Positions 62,018-64,000 of a DNA stretch of 64,000 nt are shown one piece after another. A model generated the notes under the pieces. It saw only the letters and a program-made list of their open reading frames with translations. It did not search any database and was not told the DNA's origin. The position numbers and the translations under genes were made by a program. The stretch's first letter is position 1. Every line of letters begins with the position of its first letter. Origin of the DNA: Pelagicoccus albus (GTDB lineage: Bacteria; Verrucomicrobiota; Verrucomicrobiia; Opitutales; Opitutaceae); contig NZ_JACHVC010000013.1 in NCBI RefSeq assembly GCF_014230145.1, positions 930,001-994,000 on the forward strand, given 5' to 3'.

Positions 62018-64000
62018 TTACCATTTCCTTGGAAACCTCAAACGATGCTCTACACGGCCGAGCTGGGAGGGCTCCAGCGCAGGAAGATCATCCACCAGCA
62101 GCCGACGATCGTCATCCGCTAGTATCTCACGTGAACATGCCTGCAGCTCCAACCAACGCTCATTTGGCAGGGCCGGAGCATTCACGATGTGACGCAATAA
62201 GCTTAGCCACTCCTGTCTCGCTCTTTGCACATCTCCGAATTTCAAATCATCGGTAAGCAGCTTTCTGCCCTGGCCTGCAGAAACGGCCCAATCAGCAATA
62301 ACTTCCGCCGCTCCATCCCCATAATGCGGAGGCAAGCCGTGCTTAAGATAGCCCTCGTAGCTACGATCCTGATACGCAACTCGACAAGCTCGCGACAGTC
62401 GATGGCTATACTGGGCGTAGTCGTCAAACCGATACCCAGCTCTCAGATTCGCAATGTCGCGGGCAATCGCATCGACAGAGTAACTATCATCTTCCAAAGC
62501 AGCCGCCACCGCCAGCCCCTCGCCTCCTTGAAACAGACTGAATACTTGGCCGCGGAAGGTGGGCCGACCTTGCTTATCGATGAGGTTAAGCTGCCTCCAG
62601 GATAAAGCGGGGCTCCGTGCAGAACTAAGCTGGTTTTCGCAAATAGAAAGCTGGCTGCAATTTTGGCATTCCTGCGGATAAGCTCTCCGGACCTCCGGCT
62701 TATAGAGGGCCACGCCAAAAACATCTCGATCAAACGCCGCCTCGACCTCGGACAAATCAAAAAGGCCAATCAGTCGAAAGCCTTCCCTCTTAGTGCGTAC
62801 CAGGGTTCCACATTCTGGCAGCTTGATCCAAGGTAGATTCGATAATTCACCGATCTCGTGTCGTTTGGAGAGATTTACCCCGACCTCTGAAAACGCCTCG
62901 AGTATCCACTTCGCCAATTGAATCCGCGACTTCTTCTTTTTATCCAAAAAGCCCAGCAATCGCTTCTTTCCGAACATTCCCTGCAACCGACACAACTTCC
63001 CCTCACCAATCGATCGCACGACCTCTGGAACTTCCAACGCTTTCTTTAACTTTCCCTCGTGCGTGATTTGTACCTCCTTCCAAGAAAGACGTACTAACGG
63101 AGCCCGAAGCTCCCAAGATCCTCTGGAATTTAGGATCTCTTCGCTATTCGCAGTCGCGTGTCGGGCTCTTTCGGCGTCGACCATCAACCCGCAAGGCATA
63201 TCCGGGAAATTGATACAATGCTCAACGCCTACTGTAGCGGGAGTCTCTCCCAACAGCCGACCGCAAGCCTCCACCACAGTTTCAAAGGGTTCGCTCCCAT
63301 TTTGAACCGCCGCGTCAAGAATCCCAATTAAGCTCGGCCAATCCAGCAGCTTGGGGCGTCTGACGGGACGTGGCTTGCCTTCTCGTAATCGCGGCCGGTC
63401 AGGAGCCACCAATGCGTAACCGATAGTATCGAATCCGCGGCGTCCCGCTCTTCCAAACATTTGCAGCAACTCGTCTGGACGAATGAGCTGCTGCACGTTT
63501 CCAAGGGTAAACTGCGACTCAGTCACCAGAACCGAACGCATCGAAAAATTGACTCCCGCCGCTAAACCCGTGGTAGACACAACGACACGCAATTGCCCCG
63601 CCTTAGCCAGTGGCTCCACTAAGCCTGCCCGTTGCTCGTAACTCAACCCACTGTGGTGAAAGGCGATTCGTTTGCTCAGCAACTTTTCCAGCAAACCTCC
63701 CGCTAATCGCTTTTGCTCCGGGCTGAGGGCGAGTGGGTTTTCCACAGGCAAAGCAGCGGACAATTGGCGAGCCAAGGCTTCCGCCCCTTTTCGTTGAGGG
63801 GCAAAAATCAAAATGGGCCCCAAGTCGGCCATCAAGGCTTTGGCGATCAGCCTAGGCCAAAAACCGGTCACGCTGCGAGGCGGATTAAACGAGAGAGCAT
63901 CCAAATGGATTTCCTCCAGGGGGACGGGACGTTTCTTGACCTCAACCAAGTGAGCATCCCTTCCCAAGCGCTGAAGCCAGCTCACGATGTCACCAGGATT
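62018..64000 (-). CDS. SF2 DEAD/DEAH-box helicase (Ski2/Mtr4-like), N-terminal part outside the window
   Basis: The frame is open to the right edge (NPGDIVSWLQRLG), so the gene begins beyond 64000. Visible are the end of RecA domain 1 and RecA domain 2 with motif IV (ILIFAPQRKGAE), motif V (VVVSTTGLAAGVNFS) and motif VI (QMFGRAGRRGFD), then about 400 residues of helical C-terminal domains with a four-Cys motif (CQNCSQLSIC...). The architecture resembles Ski2-like RNA helicases found in several bacterial phyla. ATPase motifs I and II are outside the window. A GTG at 63985 is an internal codon. Confidence 0.88.
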   Translation of the reverse strand, partial: NPGDIVSWLQRLGRDAHLVEVKKRPVPLEEIHLDALSFNPPRSVTGFWPRLIAKALMADLGPILIFAPQRKGAEALARQLSAALPVENPLALSPEQKRLAGGLLEKLLSKRIAFHHSGLSYEQRAGLVEPLAKAGQLRVVVSTTGLAAGVNFSMRSVLVTESQFTLGNVQQLIRPDELLQMFGRAGRRGFDTIGYALVAPDRPRLREGKPRPVRRPKLLDWPSLIGILDAAVQNGSEPFETVVEACGRLLGETPATVGVEHCINFPDMPCGLMVDAERARHATANSEEILNSRGSWELRAPLVRLSWKEVQITHEGKLKKALEVPEVVRSIGEGKLCRLQGMFGKKRLLGFLDKKKKSRIQLAKWILEAFSEVGVNLSKRHEIGELSNLPWIKLPECGTLVRTKREGFRLIGLFDLSEVEAAFDRDVFGVALYKPEVRRAYPQECQNCSQLSICENQLSSARSPALSWRQLNLIDKQGRPTFRGQVFSLFQGGEGLAVAAALEDDSYSVDAIARDIANLRAGYRFDDYAQYSHRLSRACRVAYQDRSYEGYLKHGLPPHYGDGAAEVIADWAVSAGQGRKLLTDDLKFGDVQRARQEWLSLLRHIVNAPALPNERWLELQACSREILADDDRRLLVDDLPALEPSQLGRVEHRLRFPRKW

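Overview
The window looks like chromosomal DNA of a Gram-negative bacterium with meso-DAP peptidoglycan and lipid A, most likely Verrucomicrobiota (Opitutales/Puniceicoccales type). This is inferred from an lpxC-fabZ fusion, a murC-murB fusion, a complete dcw cluster with a LysM gene inside it, VESAKK-type TonB receptors beside YfiR proteins, and moderate GC. No phylogeny was run. I recognised no rRNA, tRNA, CRISPR array, prophage or insertion sequence.

Layout. 1-1363: end of a PAS/SpoIIE-type phosphatase gene facing a YqeY gene. 1539-9097: a sensory/outer-membrane module with a tandem duplication [TonB receptor - YfiR] x2, then a hybrid histidine kinase whose N-terminus resembles the YfiN sensor. 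The second yfiR copy appears to start at ATT. A thioredoxin-like gene follows. 9828-23027: a nitrogen-acquisition island with a NitT/TauT-type ABC transporter, a creatininase-family hydrolase, a GlnT-type glutamine synthetase, a NikR-family regulator, two DUF1989 proteins (carboxyguanidine deiminase type), a urea/guanidine carboxylase and an allophanate hydrolase. The likely pathway is guanidine import, carboxylation, deimination to allophanate, hydrolysis to ammonia and CO2, and ammonia capture as glutamine. Two perfect 28-bp GTAWTAC-N14-GTAWTAC palindromes precede the transporter genes and the NikR-like gene, while the regulator has lost three of the four nickel ligands of E. coli NikR. I read this as a dedicated repressor/operator circuit for this island.

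23049-26038: a small membrane protein, a chemoreceptor and a DUF2490 protein. 26078-45668 (minus strand): a division and cell wall cluster in the order mraZ, small ORF, rsmH, small ORF, ftsL, ftsI, murE, murF, mraY, murD, lysM, ftsW, murG, murC/B, ddl, ftsQ, ftsA, ftsZ, many genes overlapping by ATGA. mraZ is preceded by three 10-bp-spaced TGGGG repeats typical of a MraZ operator. The divergent region upstream holds two perfect DnaA-box sequences and several hairpins.

46046-64000: housekeeping genes, including DUF971, a HAD hydrolase, a second chemoreceptor, hisI, DUF72, lpxA, lpxC-fabZ, a thymidine phosphorylase homologue with altered catalytic motifs, argS, a GYF-like membrane protein, a YihY-family protein, a PpiD/SurA-like protein, a zinc-ribbon/CPBP protease/phosphoesterase set, and the C-terminal part of an SF2 helicase running off the right edge.
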